Part shown: positions 25,057 to 33,117 of the stretch, in pieces
Position numbering within the stretch: position 1 is the stretch's first letter
Layout: every line of letters begins with the position of its first letter
Source of the DNA: an uncultured Nitrosopumilaceae archaeon
GTDB lineage: Archaea > Thermoproteota > Nitrososphaeria > Nitrososphaerales > Nitrosopumilaceae
Direction of reading: 5' to 3'
NCBI GenBank assembly: GCA_937897875.1
Contig: CALCPD010000006.1
Span: forward strand, 1 to 43,140
Length of the DNA stretch: 43,140 bases
Translations under genes and position numbers: made by a program
Notes under the pieces: model-generated
Told to the model about the DNA's origin: nothing
What the model saw: only the letters and a program-made list of their open reading frames with translations
The model's database searches: none

Positions 25057-26055
25057 TTATTCAATTTTAGAAATTTCATAGATTTTTTGTCTTGCATCTC
25101 TAATGGAGACTTTCTTTTTGACATATCCCTTTTTTAACAAATGGCTCAATGCCAATCTAACTGTTCTATCAGGGAGTAATGTTTTGTTTGCCAAATCTTT
25201 TTGGGTTAACTCTCCCTCATACTCTAATGTTTTTAGCAATAATTTAGAACTTGGAGGCATACTAAGTAAATCTTCAGCAAGATGAACTTTTTTTGCTAAT
25301 GCAGAAATTCCAGTTGTATCTTTTTTTAGACGAATAATTTTTGCAGGCGGAATAAATTTAGAACACTCTACAGTCTTTTTGACTTTGTATCTGTCCAATC
25401 CATCCAATACAACCTCACAATGTAATCTAGCAGAAATATCATCAATTTCAATAAAACTGGAATTTGAAACAATTATTGGTCTTCGAGTTACATCAAGAGA
25501 ATTTACAGAAATTATTTCAAATACAGAAGAATCCTGAAACAATACAGGTCCTCCAACAGACATTGAATATGCTGAAGAACCAATAGGAGTAGAAACAATT
25601 ATCCCATCTCCATTATCATGCCATACTTCATCACCATTAACACGCAATGTGTGCTCCATCAACATGGCACTTTTTGATGAAAAAACAGCTACGTCATTTA
25701 AAACAGGATAAACATTTTTTCCATCAATTTTAACACCCAGTCTAGGAACTTCCTCAACACTGTAGTTTTGTTTTTTTAAAATATCAACATATGAAGAAAA
25801 CTCTCTTAATTCAATTTGAGCCAAGAACCCACTTGATTCACCTTCATTAATTCCCAATACAGGAGAAGTGGAATCAAAAGTTCTATGAAAATAATTTCTA
25901 ACTCCCTTATCTCCGCCTAAAACAATAATGCAATCAGCAGATTTATTTTTAGATTTTGTAATAGTAAAGGAATCAATATCAGCACTACTTAGTATTTTTT
26001 TGATAGTTTTAGAAGCAGATTCTGAAGTTCCAGAACCATAGATACCAATTTGCAT
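25057..26055 (-). CDS. nadK: NAD kinase fused to a winged-helix domain
   Basis: Residues 1-260 are an NAD kinase: IIVLGGDKGVRNYF (45-56), GINEGESSGFL, the NDVAVFS loop, GDGIIVSTPIGSSAYSMSVG, and EIISVNSLDVTRRPI. It makes NADP+ from NAD+ and ATP. The GGDG motif is altered to GGDK (Asp49 kept), and the usual NE is ND. From about residue 262 a winged helix follows: SSKLLLKTLEYEGELTQKDL, then DRTVRLALSHLLKKGYVKKK, like MarR/TrmB-type DNA-binding domains. It is probably in one operon with the PfkB kinase upstream. The fused domain may sense or regulate nucleotide pools; that is inference. Confidence 0.9.
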   Translation of the reverse strand: MQIGIYGSGTSESASKTIKKILSSADIDSFTITKSKNKSADCIIVLGGDKGVRNYFHRTFDSTSPVLGINEGESSGFLAQIELREFSSYVDILKKQNYSVEEVPRLGVKIDGKNVYPVLNDVAVFSSKSAMLMEHTLRVNGDEVWHDNGDGIIVSTPIGSSAYSMSVGGPVLFQDSSVFEIISVNSLDVTRRPIIVSNSSFIEIDDISARLHCEVVLDGLDRYKVKKTVECSKFIPPAKIIRLKKDTTGISALAKKVHLAEDLLSMPPSSKLLLKTLEYEGELTQKDLANKTLLPDRTVRLALSHLLKKGYVKKKVSIRDARQKIYEISKIE

Positions 26056-26095
26056 TAGTGTACAATCCCTAATTGAGGAATAAAAGAATAATGCA

Positions 26096-26968
26096 TCATA
26101 AATCTCGAAAATCTATTAAATTATAAAAATAAGAACCATTATTTTCTATATCACCTTTTTTAGGAATTTTTTGCAATCCGACATTATTTGATTCAAGTGC
26201 AGCCTGTGCAGAGCCTGCAGCAAAACAAAATGCCCATAGAAAGTCTTTCTCCTTTATCATAGTACAAGTGAAAGTAGAACAAAAAATATCTCCAATTCCA
26301 GTAGTATCATGAACGTGTTTATTTGGTAATTTTAAAGAGTAAACTCTATTTTTTACTAAAATTGAAACATCAGTTTTGTTAGTTAGTATCACATGCTCAA
26401 TTCCTTTTTTTTGTAATGCTAGCATCATTTCATCATGAGTACCTTCTACAATATTTTGACCTTCTTCAGGGTTAATTTTAATTGCATTTACATTTGTTAA
26501 ATCAAGATCAGTTTTTTGAAGAAAAATATTATTTTCAGAATCCTTTTGTCTCAAAAACCCTTGAGGATCTAAAAATACAAAATCAGAATTTTGTTTAATT
26601 TTTTTAAAAACATCTTGAGAAATTTCATGAAATATAGGACTAACAATATGTGCATCTGCATTAACATCAGAGTATTCTATTGGCTCACATTCATTTGCAA
26701 TTTTTAGAGTTCTATCACTACCAGTGATTGAAATTGAAAATTTAGTAGTATTTTTGCTCGAATCAGGATTGATTAAATTAATTTTATTGTCATTCAAGTA
26801 TTGTTTTGGGAAGTCTGCACCATATTTTGTAAAAAGATCAACATCAAATTTTAACTCACGTGCCATTAGTCCACAGTAACATGCAGCACCACCAATTTGT
26901 TCATAAGAATTCTCTGCAATTGAAATAGTATCTAGTGCACAATGTGAATAAATTGCTATTTTTTTCAT
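26096..26968 (-). CDS. PfkB/ribokinase-family sugar or nucleoside kinase
   Basis: From ATG 26968 the product (290 aa) begins MKKIAIYSHCALDTISI. The two family signatures are present: IGGAACYCG near residue 25 (substrate side) and DTTGIGDIFCSTF, the DTxGxGD anion-hole and catalytic Asp near residue 222. The fold length fits single-domain PfkB kinases. Which sugar, nucleoside or vitamin is phosphorylated cannot be told. It lies between a small zinc protein gene upstream and the NAD kinase downstream, 40 nt away, so a nucleotide-salvage or cofactor role is plausible. Confidence 0.88.
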   Translation of the reverse strand: MKKIAIYSHCALDTISIAENSYEQIGGAACYCGLMARELKFDVDLFTKYGADFPKQYLNDNKINLINPDSSKNTTKFSISITGSDRTLKIANECEPIEYSDVNADAHIVSPIFHEISQDVFKKIKQNSDFVFLDPQGFLRQKDSENNIFLQKTDLDLTNVNAIKINPEEGQNIVEGTHDEMMLALQKKGIEHVILTNKTDVSILVKNRVYSLKLPNKHVHDTTGIGDIFCSTFTCTMIKEKDFLWAFCFAAGSAQAALESNNVGLQKIPKKGDIENNGSYFYNLIDFRDL

Positions 26969-26994
26969 TTCTTTAGTTTTTAGACATAGTAGAT

Positions 26995-27111
26995 TTAGTT
27001 TTTTGCATTTTCTTTCTTCTGACATTCATCACATAGTATCACTCCTTTAGAAAGATGCAATTTTACACCAGAACTGAAACAAATATGGCATAATCCCTCC
27101 AATTTCACCAT
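26995..27111 (-). CDS. Small zinc-ribbon protein, 38 aa
   Basis: MVKLEGLCHICFSSGVKLHL is followed by SKGVILCDECQKKENAKN: two CxxC pairs about 18 residues apart make a zinc ribbon. A minus-strand CTTTTAAT box is centred about 25 nt upstream of the ATG at 27111. The stop is 26 nt before the PfkB kinase start, so it probably leads the operon zinc protein-PfkB-NadK. Confidence 0.6.
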   Translation of the reverse strand: MVKLEGLCHICFSSGVKLHLSKGVILCDECQKKENAKN

Positions 27112-27228
27112 TAGCTATTAGGCAAACTAGGATTAAAAGATGAAGTAAATTTTATCAAAATTTAGGCATAAATACATGATTTTTAGTAAATTCTACAAGA
27201 TTATAAGTAGGCAAAATGGCTCAAATTT

Positions 27229-27516
27229 ATGCCACTTAAACGTGCAAGTAGAGGCCGTACAAAAGGAGGAAAAGGATCATCAGGAACAGTACAATGTACA
27301 AACTGTGGTCAAACAGTTCCAAAAGACAAAGCTAAGAAGGTTACTTCAAAATTGAATTTAGTTGAACATACATTAGCAAAGGAATTACGTGCACAAGGCG
27401 CATACATCGCATCACCAACAGTTTTGAAACACTATTGTATTTCATGTGCAGTTCATTTCAAAATTATCAAAGTTAGATCAGAAGATAGTAGAAGAAAACG
27501 CGGAAAACTACGATAG
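27229..27516 (+). CDS. rps26e: Ribosomal protein S26e
   Basis: The 95-residue protein has the eS26 landmarks: a Gly/Lys-rich start (MPLKRASRGRTKGGKGSSG), a zinc ribbon with CTNC (residues 23-26) and HYCISCAVH (near 70), and a basic end. eS26 is a small-subunit protein near the mRNA exit channel, found in eukaryotes and some archaea such as Crenarchaeota and Thaumarchaeota. TTATAAG at 27201-27207 is centred 26 nt before the ATG. The CDP-alcohol phosphotransferase converges on it with only two bases between the stops. Confidence 0.93.
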   Translation: MPLKRASRGRTKGGKGSSGTVQCTNCGQTVPKDKAKKVTSKLNLVEHTLAKELRAQGAYIASPTVLKHYCISCAVHFKIIKVRSEDSRRKRGKLR

Positions 27517-27518
27517 TA

Positions 27519-28091
27519 TTATTCTTTAATATTTTTTGCAGTGTAAATCATTCTTTGTATTAATGTAATTCCAGCTATTATCACTACGATAACAACTGCA
27601 TAATCCATAAAACCAATTATGCCAATTATTGCAATTACCAAAAGTCTTTCAGCCCTTTCACCAATCCCAATTCCTTGAAGTTTTATGTTAATTAAATCAG
27701 ATTTTGCCCTAGCATAACTAACTAACAAAGACAAAGTGATTGCAAGCAATACAAGATATGGTTCGGCATATCCACCAACTAAAATTCCTAAAAAGATTGC
27801 AACTTCAGAAATTTTATCAAACATTGAATCAAGGTATTCACCTTTTTTGGAAGTCTTGCCAGTTACTCGTGCCACCTGACCGTCAACCATATCAAAAAAT
27901 CCTGAAACAAGTAACAAAATACCTCCAATAATTAATCCAAATTCCATACCCATACCATAAACAACAGCAGAAGCTAATGCAATGATGAGACCTACAACAG
28001 TCCAAAAGTTTGGAGATAATCCAGTTGCAGCAAATCCTTTTCCAACCTTTTCAAGTGCAGGACGAAGAGATTCACGTAAATTATTTAACAC
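27519..28091 (-). CDS. CDP-alcohol phosphatidyltransferase (archaetidylinositol-phosphate synthase-like)
   Basis: The signature D-G-x2-A-R-x8-G-x3-D-x3-D is complete: FDMVDGQVARVTGKTSKKGE with LDSMFD after it. Multiple hydrophobic spans follow (ISEVAIFLGILVGGY, YLVLLAITLSLLVSYA, LLVIAIIGIIGFMDY and one more). Such enzymes transfer a phospho-alcohol to CDP-archaeol to make polar lipids; archaetidylinositol phosphate synthase is the likely activity. I start at GTG 28091 (MLNNLRESLRPALEK) because TAATAAAG (28114-28121) is centred exactly 26.5 nt upstream; an ATG seven codons earlier is the alternative. Confidence 0.88.
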   Translation of the reverse strand: MLNNLRESLRPALEKVGKGFAATGLSPNFWTVVGLIIALASAVVYGMGMEFGLIIGGILLLVSGFFDMVDGQVARVTGKTSKKGEYLDSMFDKISEVAIFLGILVGGYAEPYLVLLAITLSLLVSYARAKSDLINIKLQGIGIGERAERLLVIAIIGIIGFMDYAVVIVVIIAGITLIQRMIYTAKNIKE

Positions 28092-28113
28092 AAAATACAC
28101 CCAAAATACCATC

Positions 28114-28121
28114 TAATAAAG
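28114..28121 (-). promoter_or_regulatory. TATA box of the CDP-alcohol phosphotransferase gene
   Basis: CTTTATTA on the minus strand is centred at 28117.5, 26.5 nt from the GTG at 28091. It favours a leaderless transcript beginning at the GTG. Confidence 0.55.
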
Positions 28122-28213
28122 TAGATTGTAACAAACGAACCCGTCTAATGACCAAATTAAGCAGAAAGTTTTAGAAATTATTTTTATGACTATTCTTCAT
28201 TACTCGTCAATTT

Positions 28214-28858
28214 TTATTTTTTCTTTCCTTGTTTATCAAAACCATCTTTGTTGAATCCATCTTTTTTGAAACCATCTTTGTTGAATCCAGCAGTGTTAAA
28301 CAAAGTATGAGTTACAAAGTGAGTACCATCTTTATCAAAACTATTTTTATCATACCCATATTTGTTGAATCCATCTTTATCATATCCTAGTTTGTCAAAA
28401 CCACCTTTATCAAATCCTTCTTCATTGAATTTTGTTCCAGTTGTTTCATAATTTCCATCTTTGTTTAATCCAGCAGTGTTAACTAAAGTACCAGTTGCTA
28501 TGTGAATACCACTTTTATCATATCCATCTTTATCATATCCATTTTTGTTAAATCCATCTGCATAATACCCATTTTTATTAAAACCATCTTTGTCAAATCC
28601 TTCTTCATTGAATTTTGTGTCAGTTGCTTTGTGATATCCATCTTTGTTGAATGGTGTTCCAGTTGCTTCATAATTTCCATCTTTGTTTAATCCAGAAGTA
28701 TTAACCAAAGTACCAGTTGCTATGTGAATGCCATCTTTATCATATCCATTTTCATCATATCCATTTCTACTGAATCCATCTTGATCATATCCTAGTTTGT
28801 TGAATTTTGTTCCAGTTGCTTTGTGATATCCATCTTTGTTGAATCCATCTTTACTCAT
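28214..28858 (-). CDS. Protein made entirely of 5- and 8-residue repeats
   Basis: After the initial Met the whole 214-residue sequence tiles without remainder into 31 pentads of the form (N/D)KDG(F/Y) and 7 octads of the form H-x-ATGT-x-(F/V): 1 + 31x5 + 7x8 + 2 = 214. Examples are NKDGF, DKDGY, NEEGF and the octads HIATGTLV and YEATGTPF. Octads bracket blocks of two or of up to seven pentads, and a larger unit of about 61-74 residues repeats. There is no Cys, signal peptide or membrane span. A Gly and an aromatic residue at fixed places every five residues suggest a regular coil or beta-solenoid, perhaps Ca-binding through the Asp/Asn. Function unknown; I do not recognise the family. Confidence 0.8.
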   Translation of the reverse strand: MSKDGFNKDGYHKATGTKFNKLGYDQDGFSRNGYDENGYDKDGIHIATGTLVNTSGLNKDGNYEATGTPFNKDGYHKATDTKFNEEGFDKDGFNKNGYYADGFNKNGYDKDGYDKSGIHIATGTLVNTAGLNKDGNYETTGTKFNEEGFDKGGFDKLGYDKDGFNKYGYDKNSFDKDGTHFVTHTLFNTAGFNKDGFKKDGFNKDGFDKQGKKK

Positions 28859-28929
28859 AACAGAATTTCATGAATGGGATTTAGTTAAGGTAACTAATTA
28901 CAAAATAACACGAGAATGCCCAAGTCAGA

Positions 28930-29201
28930 CAGATAATAGGCAACTGACATCTGAAAATAAGCAAAAATTAAGCAGCTAATAAGCACCTAACATCTCAATT
29001 AAGTAAAAAATAAGCAAAAATTAAGCAGCTAATAAGCACTTCATAAGCAAAATTAAGTACTTAATTTACTCAGGCACGTATCACAGTTTTGCTTAATAAG
29101 CACCTAATAAGCAAAATTAAGCAGCTAATAAGCAACAGGTATCTCAATTAAGCAAAATTAAGTACTTAATATCTCAATTAGGCAATTTTGTAAAGAAAAT
29201 A
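28930..29201. repeat. Upstream cluster of short direct repeats and palindromes
   Basis: Three exact copies of AATTAAGCAGCTAATAAGCA start at 28966, 29019 and 29115. ATCTCAATTA occurs three times (28992, 29141, 29171). AAATTAAGTACTTAATTT (29050-29067) is a perfect 18-bp palindrome and ATTAAGTACTTAAT recurs at 29157-29170. The motif TAAGCA occurs throughout. Spacing is irregular, so it is not a CRISPR array. The cluster lies upstream of the repeat protein (28858, minus) and after the agmatinase end (29202). It may bind a regulator, form RNA structure or be a decaying repeat. Confidence 0.75.
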
Positions 29202-30074
29202 TTATTTTTGAGATAAATTCATTGCAATCATAGTAGAAATAATTTTTGCAGCTAATGATGCAGTAGCACCATTATCATGATATGGGTTTAATTCCACAAT
29301 ATCTATTCCAGTTACTTTTGTTTCTTCAAAAGAATGAATCATGTCAAATAGTTCCCTAGATGTTATTCCAACGGCTTCAGGATTTCCAACACCTGGGGCA
29401 TATGCAGGATCTAAAACATCAAGATCAAAACTAGAGTACACAGTGTCAAAAGTAGATACATGATCCTTAACTAATTGTGGCCCTTTACCATCTCTAACTT
29501 CCCTATCAGAAATTGTTTTAATTTTATTTTCAGTAAGAAATTCAAGTTCTTCTTGAACAAATGCTCTGGCACCAACATGTAAAATATTTTCAGCACCTCT
29601 TTCTTCAACAATTCTTCTCAAATAGGATGCATGGCTTAATTTGATATCTGCAAATTCATCACGTAAATCATAATGTGCATCAAAAACAACATACCCAGTA
29701 TTTTTTGGAAAACTAGTATACGTTCCATATGTAATGGAATGCTCTCCACCCAAAATGAAAAGTTGGCGCTGTTTTGCAACAAGTTCAGTAGTAATTTTTT
29801 TGAGCATGTCAATCATTTCTGATGCCACTACAGTATGGCGAGTATTTCCTAAATCTTCAATGTTTACAGACTCTAAATCAATTCCAAGGTCAGGATGAAA
29901 TATTTCAATATTGTTAAAAGAATCTCGAATTGCATCAGCTCCAAACCTACAACCAGGTTTGTATGAATGGGTAGCATCAAAAGGCACTCCAAAAATGGTA
30001 GCAATAGGCTCACCGCCCTCATCAGAACCAGTGATTAACGGATTTTTATTCATATACAAATCAAGAAAACTCAT
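29202..30074 (-). CDS. speB: Agmatinase/ureohydrolase
   Basis: A 290-residue ureohydrolase with the full set of manganese ligands: GGEHSITYG (His112), FDAHYDLRDE (Asp132, His134, Asp136) and SFDLDVLDPA (Asp217, Asp219), followed by APGVGNPEAVG. It probably hydrolyses agmatine to putrescine and urea; arginase or another guanidino-hydrolase is the alternative. thrS lies directly upstream (7 nt gap), so the pair is likely one operon. The putrescine product would feed spermidine synthesis, used by the deoxyhypusine synthase at 33118. Confidence 0.88.
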   Translation of the reverse strand: MSFLDLYMNKNPLITGSDEGGEPIATIFGVPFDATHSYKPGCRFGADAIRDSFNNIEIFHPDLGIDLESVNIEDLGNTRHTVVASEMIDMLKKITTELVAKQRQLFILGGEHSITYGTYTSFPKNTGYVVFDAHYDLRDEFADIKLSHASYLRRIVEERGAENILHVGARAFVQEELEFLTENKIKTISDREVRDGKGPQLVKDHVSTFDTVYSSFDLDVLDPAYAPGVGNPEAVGITSRELFDMIHSFEETKVTGIDIVELNPYHDNGATASLAAKIISTMIAMNLSQK

Positions 30075-30081
30075 AGATTCA

Positions 30082-31950
30082 TCACACCATTAAATTTGGA
30101 CGTTTTGAGATATATTTTGGGAAGTTCAAACCAGTGAATGGTTTGTCTTTTGTTTGTTCTTTAATTTCATTTACAAAATCATCAAAAGATAATTCTCTAA
30201 CTTTGCCAGTTTGTCTATCACGGATACTGAGGTTTTCAGAGTTTGCCTCCTTTTCACCAATTACAAGAATATACTGAATCCATTCTTTTTCAGCTTCACG
30301 AATTCTTTTTCCGATACTTTCATTTCTGTCATCGATGTCTACACGAACTGAATTAGCAGAAATTTTTTCTTCTAATTTATCACAAAAGTCATTGAATTCT
30401 TCTTTTAGTGGAATAATTCTAACTTGTGTTGGAGATAACCATAATGGGAATTGAGGTTTTCTTCCTTCGTGAGAATCAGTTGCAGCCTTTTCTAATAAGG
30501 CATAGATAATTCTTTCAATAGCACCACTAGGAGAATTGTGTAGAATTATTGGATGTTGTTTCTCATTATTTTCATCTACAAATTCAATTCCGTATCTATC
30601 TCCATTTTCAACATCAATTTGATCAGTTGAAAGAGCAGATGCTTTTCCAAGATTATCAATAAAATTGAATTCCCATTTTAAAACAAAATAAAAGAATTTT
30701 TCAGTCCACATTTCAACTAATACTGGCTTTCCATTCTTTTTTACCAATTCTTCAATTGCAGATTTATTTTCATTGTAAAAGTCTTCAGTGAATCTAATTG
30801 CCATGTCATAGTCAGATTTTTCAATTCCAAGATTACTCAAAACACTTTGAGATAAATCAAATCTAACCTTAATTTCATCAATTGCCTGATTCATGTTACC
30901 ACAAAAGGCATGACAATCAGGCATGGTAAATGCTCGAAGTCGTCTTAGACCTACTAATTCACCAGATTGTTCTCGTCTAAAGCTGTATCTTGTTAACTCA
31001 TAAAGTTTGTAAGGCAAATTCTTGAATGACATTTGGAAATGATTTGCCATGAGGAATTGTCCAAAACAGGCTGCAAATCTTAAAAATAATTTTTTGCCAT
31101 CAGAATCAATATTGTATTGCCTTGCAGGAAATCTATTGAAATAACTGACCATACTAGGATGTTCAGAATCATACATGATTGGAGTTTCAACTTCATAACC
31201 TCCATACTCTTTTACTCTATCAGTAACATATCTCTCAATAAGAGATTTGATCAAACGACCGTTTGGGAAAAATCTCATATTACCAGAATCAGATGCAGTT
31301 TCATAATCAGCAATACCCATTTTTTTCATTAATGCAACATGTGGTGGTGGTTTGTCAACATGACGTTGTTTTGCTACCTCGTATTTTGCTAAAATTTCTA
31401 ATTTTGGATATTTTGCAAAATTAAAATCTGCAATATTAGACATGGTTCCATCAGGAGACATTATTTTCCAAACAGATCTAATTTTGGATTCACCTTCTAA
31501 TGCATCAGATGTTAGTTTAGAATCATTTTCCAAATTTGGAGAATCTTTTGTTACTACTTTAGAACTTTCAGCTAATGGATGTCCTTTAACTTGTAGTTTG
31601 TAAGATTTGGTCCAACCAAAAGGAGAATGAGATACTTCTAATTCAGATGCAGATAATTCCATTTCTTTTAGTAATGCAATTGCAACAGAAGGTTTTGCTA
31701 AATTAGAACTAAGATGAGCATAAGGGTATAACAATAATTTTTTACATCCAATTTTTTCCATAGAATTTTTAATTTGAGATATTGCATTTTGAGCTACACT
31801 AGAATCATCACCATCCTCCATTGCAACAAAAACAACCACTAACTCTTCTAATTTTTGAGTTTGAGGATCATCAATATCTTCTGCACTTTTGATCTCCTTT
31901 TTGGTTGGAGTGTATTCAATACTATCACAATGCAGTTGTAAAATTCTCAT
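30082..31950 (-). CDS. thrS: Threonyl-tRNA synthetase, archaeal type
   Basis: The 622-residue enzyme charges tRNA-Thr. The N-terminal 140 residues (MRILQLHCDSIEYTP onward, with KLLLYPYAHLSSNLA) form the archaeal editing domain related to D-aminoacyl-tRNA deacylases, which differs from the bacterial N2 domain. The class II catalytic core shows LFLRFAACFGQFLMANHF (zinc Cys), TRYSFRREQSGELVGL (motif 2 region) and NSPSGAIERIIYA (motif 3), and the anticodon-binding domain ends the protein. A box at 31971-31980 is centred about 26 nt before the ATG. The next gene, agmatinase, is only 7 nt away. Confidence 0.94.
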   Translation of the reverse strand: MRILQLHCDSIEYTPTKKEIKSAEDIDDPQTQKLEELVVVFVAMEDGDDSSVAQNAISQIKNSMEKIGCKKLLLYPYAHLSSNLAKPSVAIALLKEMELSASELEVSHSPFGWTKSYKLQVKGHPLAESSKVVTKDSPNLENDSKLTSDALEGESKIRSVWKIMSPDGTMSNIADFNFAKYPKLEILAKYEVAKQRHVDKPPPHVALMKKMGIADYETASDSGNMRFFPNGRLIKSLIERYVTDRVKEYGGYEVETPIMYDSEHPSMVSYFNRFPARQYNIDSDGKKLFLRFAACFGQFLMANHFQMSFKNLPYKLYELTRYSFRREQSGELVGLRRLRAFTMPDCHAFCGNMNQAIDEIKVRFDLSQSVLSNLGIEKSDYDMAIRFTEDFYNENKSAIEELVKKNGKPVLVEMWTEKFFYFVLKWEFNFIDNLGKASALSTDQIDVENGDRYGIEFVDENNEKQHPIILHNSPSGAIERIIYALLEKAATDSHEGRKPQFPLWLSPTQVRIIPLKEEFNDFCDKLEEKISANSVRVDIDDRNESIGKRIREAEKEWIQYILVIGEKEANSENLSIRDRQTGKVRELSFDDFVNEIKEQTKDKPFTGLNFPKYISKRPNLMV

Positions 31951-32019
31951 GACTGAGATCCAACATAGTTAGTTTAAAATCCTTAGTATTGACTTAAAAT
32001 TGAAAATTATATGCTCAAA

Positions 32020-32622
32020 TTAAACAAATTGGAAATTTTTTACTCCTCGCCAAATGTACCATGTTCCAATGGTCCTATAAGGAATCCAACTATTTGTAAT
32101 TTCAAGTATTTCATCAGTGGAAGGATTTTCTAATTCATACAATTTTTTGATACCATTAATCAAACCCAAATCACCCAAAGGAAAAATATCCATCCTACCT
32201 AAAGCAAAAATCAAATACATTTCAGCAGTCCACCTACCAATTCCACGAATTTTTGTTAATTCAGAAATAACATCTTCATTTGACATTTTTTTAAAAATTT
32301 TAAAATCCAATTTTTTATTAACAATCATTTGAGATATATCAAAAATATATTCAGCTTTCATTCTAGATAACCCTACAGATTTAATTTGTTCTATAGTTAA
32401 TTTAGCAACATCAGAAGGAGTAGGATATTTTTTTCCAAACAAATTTTTAAATTTTAATGAAATAGACTTACCGGCACTATCAGATATTTGTTGAGTAATA
32501 ATTGCTTCAACTAATGCTTCAAAAGGATTAGAAATTGTTCGAATGTTACATTCACCAACAGATGAAATTATTTTTTTTAATTTTTTATCTTTATTCAATA
32601 CTAATAATGCATCATCATACAT
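32020..32622 (-). CDS. AlkA-like DNA glycosylase (HhH-GPD)
   Basis: A 200-residue HhH-GPD glycosylase of the 3-methyladenine type: AIITQQISDSAGKSI, the hairpin-helix-hairpin LTKIRGIGRWTAEMYLIFA, and the catalytic Asp in DIFPLGDLGLI. No iron-sulfur Cys cluster follows, and there is no N-terminal AlkA domain, so it is the short form. It excises alkylated purines in base-excision repair. A minus-strand AAATATGATAAT box is about 24-26 nt upstream. It is not obviously co-transcribed with its neighbours. Confidence 0.88.
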   Translation of the reverse strand: MYDDALLVLNKDKKLKKIISSVGECNIRTISNPFEALVEAIITQQISDSAGKSISLKFKNLFGKKYPTPSDVAKLTIEQIKSVGLSRMKAEYIFDISQMIVNKKLDFKIFKKMSNEDVISELTKIRGIGRWTAEMYLIFALGRMDIFPLGDLGLINGIKKLYELENPSTDEILEITNSWIPYRTIGTWYIWRGVKNFQFV

Positions 32623-32665
32623 GGATAATCTAAATTATTATCATATTTGAGGCATTATGAAAAAA

Positions 32666-33046
32666 TCAATTAGGTGTTTTTCCACGAATTGAAATAACTG
32701 ATCTTAAAACTAACGCAGATAATCCTAAATTGGTTGTTAGAAATTCGTAAGCACGTGATAATGCGTCAGATCCAAGAAAGCCCTCATCATATGTCATTTC
32801 TATTGTTCCTTGATTAGTTTTAACAAATGAAGTGATCAAGGAGTAAGGTCCTAATTTCTCATCTATTTTTTCTTGATAAAATCTTAATTCAATTTGGGAA
32901 ATGGTAAATTCATCTTGAACAAAGTTCCCCTTATCAAGTAGAATTTTAACATCGTCAGGACTTCGATTTACTCTACTAGGATCATGTAAATCAATTATAT
33001 CCATATCATTATTCAAATAATTATTCCTAGATAAGTAATATTTCAT
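32666..33046 (-). CDS. Hypothetical protein, 126 aa
   Basis: The soluble protein has a strand-rich centre (FTISQIELRFYQEK, GPYSLITSFVKT, GTIEMTYDEGF) and a helical end with LGLSALVLRSVISIRG. It has no Cys. The ATG at 33046 is favoured by a TATTACAT box centred about 24 nt upstream; an internal ATG at 33004 (MDIIDLHDPS) is possible. It is divergent from deoxyhypusine synthase. No family recognised. Confidence 0.55.
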   Translation of the reverse strand: MKYYLSRNNYLNNDMDIIDLHDPSRVNRSPDDVKILLDKGNFVQDEFTISQIELRFYQEKIDEKLGPYSLITSFVKTNQGTIEMTYDEGFLGSDALSRAYEFLTTNLGLSALVLRSVISIRGKTPN

Positions 33047-33117
33047 TTAGAATCAAGTAAAAAATGTAATACATTTCTGCCACAAGTATTATTTACAGTC
33101 AATAAAACTTAGTAAAA

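Noticed and set aside
28498-28690. Protein frames inside the pentad/octad gene in other frames and on the other strand
   Set aside because: They are shadows of the repeat DNA: low-complexity Ile/Phe or Met/Lys sequences caused by the repeated codons.
28930-29201. CRISPR array
   Set aside because: Repeat copies start at 28966, 29019 and 29115, so spacers would be 33 and 76 nt, and the intervening sequence itself consists of related repeats. There are no cas genes in the window.
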